Positions 62,941 to 64,000 of a DNA stretch of 64,000 bases are shown piece by piece (positions within the stretch are counted from its first letter, which is position 1; each line of letters starts with the position of its first letter). The translations under genes and the position numbers were made by a program. The notes below the pieces were generated by a model. It saw nothing but the letters and a program-made list of their open reading frames with translations, was not told the origin of the DNA and searched no databases. The stretch spans positions 881,501 through 945,500 of the forward strand of contig NZ_CP102263.1 in assembly GCF_025147485.1 (NCBI RefSeq), written 5' to 3'. Source of the DNA: Bacteroides uniformis (GTDB taxonomy: Bacteria > Bacteroidota > Bacteroidia > Bacteroidales > Bacteroidaceae).

Positions 62941-64000
62941 TCACTCCAACTGTCCAATCGCCCTAAGGTATTCTATTTCTCGTATTTTGTAATTTGTACG
63001 GGCTTCAATATTGTTGCTGTAAGCCTCCTGCCATTGTGTCTGCGCTTCCATAACATCAAGGATCGTGGCCATTCCCATTTCATAATTGTTTTGGGTCTGA
63101 GAAAGATTATGTTCTGATTCTTCAAGGCCATGCTCTGCTGTACGAATAAGTAGCAATGCACTTTCATAAGCGGATTTGGATTGCTGTGCTTCTATATCCA
63201 TCAATGAACGATTTTTGTTGAGTTCCACTGTGCTGATTTCGTGTGCCAGTCGTGCGCTCCTTATTTTTTTACGTCCTTCCCCGAAATTGAATATAGGAAT
63301 GCTTATACTGGCCATTACCATCGGTATTTTCATATCGAGAGATGAACCGGCTAATTTCATGCCCCCCATATATTGATAACCAGCACTAATCCCCACTGTA
63401 GGGAGAAAATCGGCACGGGTATTTTTTATCTCCAAATCTTTCAATTCCACTTGCATTTCCTGTATACGGTATTCCGGGCGATTGACAATATCGTGTGATA
63501 ATTGATTGTTGTAGTTTTGAGTTAAAATAAGTGTGTCGGTGGCAATTATTTGAGCATCCAACTCCAGTCCGATCAGATGGCACAGGGACATACGAGTCAG
63601 TTCCCGTCCGCTTTCCGCCCGTTGGAGTTCGTATGTCACATTGCTTCGCCGGGTGCGTACTTTATGCAAATCCTGAGCAGTAGCCATTTTGAGTTCAAAA
63701 AAACTGTTGACCTGCTGATGCAACGAATCCAACAATTGAGTATATTGTGTAAGCAGTTTTACCTTTTCCGCTACCGAAACATACATCCAATACGTCTGCT
63801 CCACCTCTACCAGTGTATTGATTCGGGTAAGCCTTTTGTTTTCTTCCGAGATTGCTACGCCGGTTTTTGCCATTTTGTTTGCGTTGACAATTTTCCCTCC
63901 TGCATATACAGGCTGTTGCAGGGTAATACCTGCCATATACATACCTTTCATACTCATTTCCATACCCACCATACCCATATCGATGTTTTCGAAAATATAG
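62941..64000 (-). CDS. TolC-family outer-membrane efflux protein (5' part outside window)
   Basis: Outer-membrane factor of a tripartite efflux or type I secretion system. The frame stays open beyond base 64000, so the N-terminus is missing; about 352 residues are visible. It starts in Y-A-G-G-K-I-V-N-A and has the two repeated helical-hairpin halves typical of TolC (V-E-Q-T-Y-W-M-Y-V-S to L-D-A-Q, and P-T-V-G-I-S-A-G-Y to A-I-G-Q-L-E). P-I-F-N-F-G-E-G-R-K and A-Q-T-Q-W-Q-E-A-Y lie in the second half. The adaptor and pump genes, if adjacent, lie outside. The Met-rich segment near residue 10 (M-G-M-V-G-M-E-M-S-M) may hint at metal export, as in CusC-like proteins. Confidence 0.9.
   Translation of the reverse strand, partial: YIFENIDMGMVGMEMSMKGMYMAGITLQQPVYAGGKIVNANKMAKTGVAISEENKRLTRINTLVEVEQTYWMYVSVAEKVKLLTQYTQLLDSLHQQVNSFFELKMATAQDLHKVRTRRSNVTYELQRAESGRELTRMSLCHLIGLELDAQIIATDTLILTQNYNNQLSHDIVNRPEYRIQEMQVELKDLEIKNTRADFLPTVGISAGYQYMGGMKLAGSSLDMKIPMVMASISIPIFNFGEGRKKIRSARLAHEISTVELNKNRSLMDIEAQQSKSAYESALLLIRTAEHGLEESEHNLSQTQNNYEMGMATILDVMEAQTQWQEAYSNNIEARTNYKIREIEYLRAIGQLE

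Noticed and set aside
1..64000. CRISPR array, rRNA operon, complete insertion sequence or replication origin
   Set aside because: I saw no regularly spaced repeats, no rRNA sequence, no intact transposase and no origin features; only a transposase relic near 62.6 kb.

Overview
The window looks like chromosomal DNA of a gut Bacteroides species (Bacteroidales). The evidence is SusC/SusD-type outer-membrane genes, promoters of the Bacteroides type (TTTG about 20 nt before TAnnTTTG), HU-like DNA-binding genes with a recognisable leader, a fused SecDF, lipoprotein-rich secreted enzymes and two tandem tRNA-Asn genes. There is no rRNA, CRISPR array or intact mobile element; one transposase remnant lies near the right end.

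Bases 1-30,725 hold one long polysaccharide utilisation locus (PUL), all on the minus strand and running off the left edge. In transcription order it has a SusR-like membrane-spanning regulator (propeller, Y_Y_Y, TM, LuxR-type HTH), a GH3, a GH2 with a malectin-like tail, a sulfatase, a DUF2961/GH172 enzyme, two sulfatases, a second GH172, SusC, SusD, a GH144/glycoamylase-type enzyme, an endonuclease/exonuclease/phosphatase lipoprotein, a second GH3, a sulfatase, two tandem GH43-like enzymes and a truncated fifth sulfatase. All five sulfatases have serine at the formylglycine position. SusC/SusD + GH144 + GH3 resembles known beta-1,2-glucan systems, but the sulfatases, GH172 and GH43-like enzymes point to a more complex, probably sulfated substrate that I cannot name. 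The susC promoter and the distal GH3 promoter region share TACYACAA elements, which are candidate binding sites for the local regulator.

Bases 30,800-38,400 are housekeeping or conserved envelope genes: a DUF5723 barrel, a C-terminal processing protease, a PfkB sugar/nucleoside kinase, two tRNA-Asn genes on the plus strand, a small barrel protein, ComF, an inositol-monophosphatase-family enzyme and a small lipoprotein.

Bases 38,400-43,400 are the most accessory-looking stretch outside the PUL: a structured intergenic element, an HU-like/winged-helix protein, nested inverted repeats, a CHAT (caspase-like) gene lacking its normal 5' part, a secreted Sel1/MORN-like protein in the same operon, and an HU-like gene with a long leader.

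Bases 43,400-62,500 are core genes: DEDDh exonuclease, Nudix hydrolase, a TPR protein paired with a TonB-receptor-like barrel, topA, argS, HU, two overlapping rhomboid proteases, a membrane EEP phosphatase, an M3 peptidyl-dipeptidase and secDF. The last 1.5 kb holds a frameshifted transposase relic and a TolC-family efflux gene cut by the right edge.
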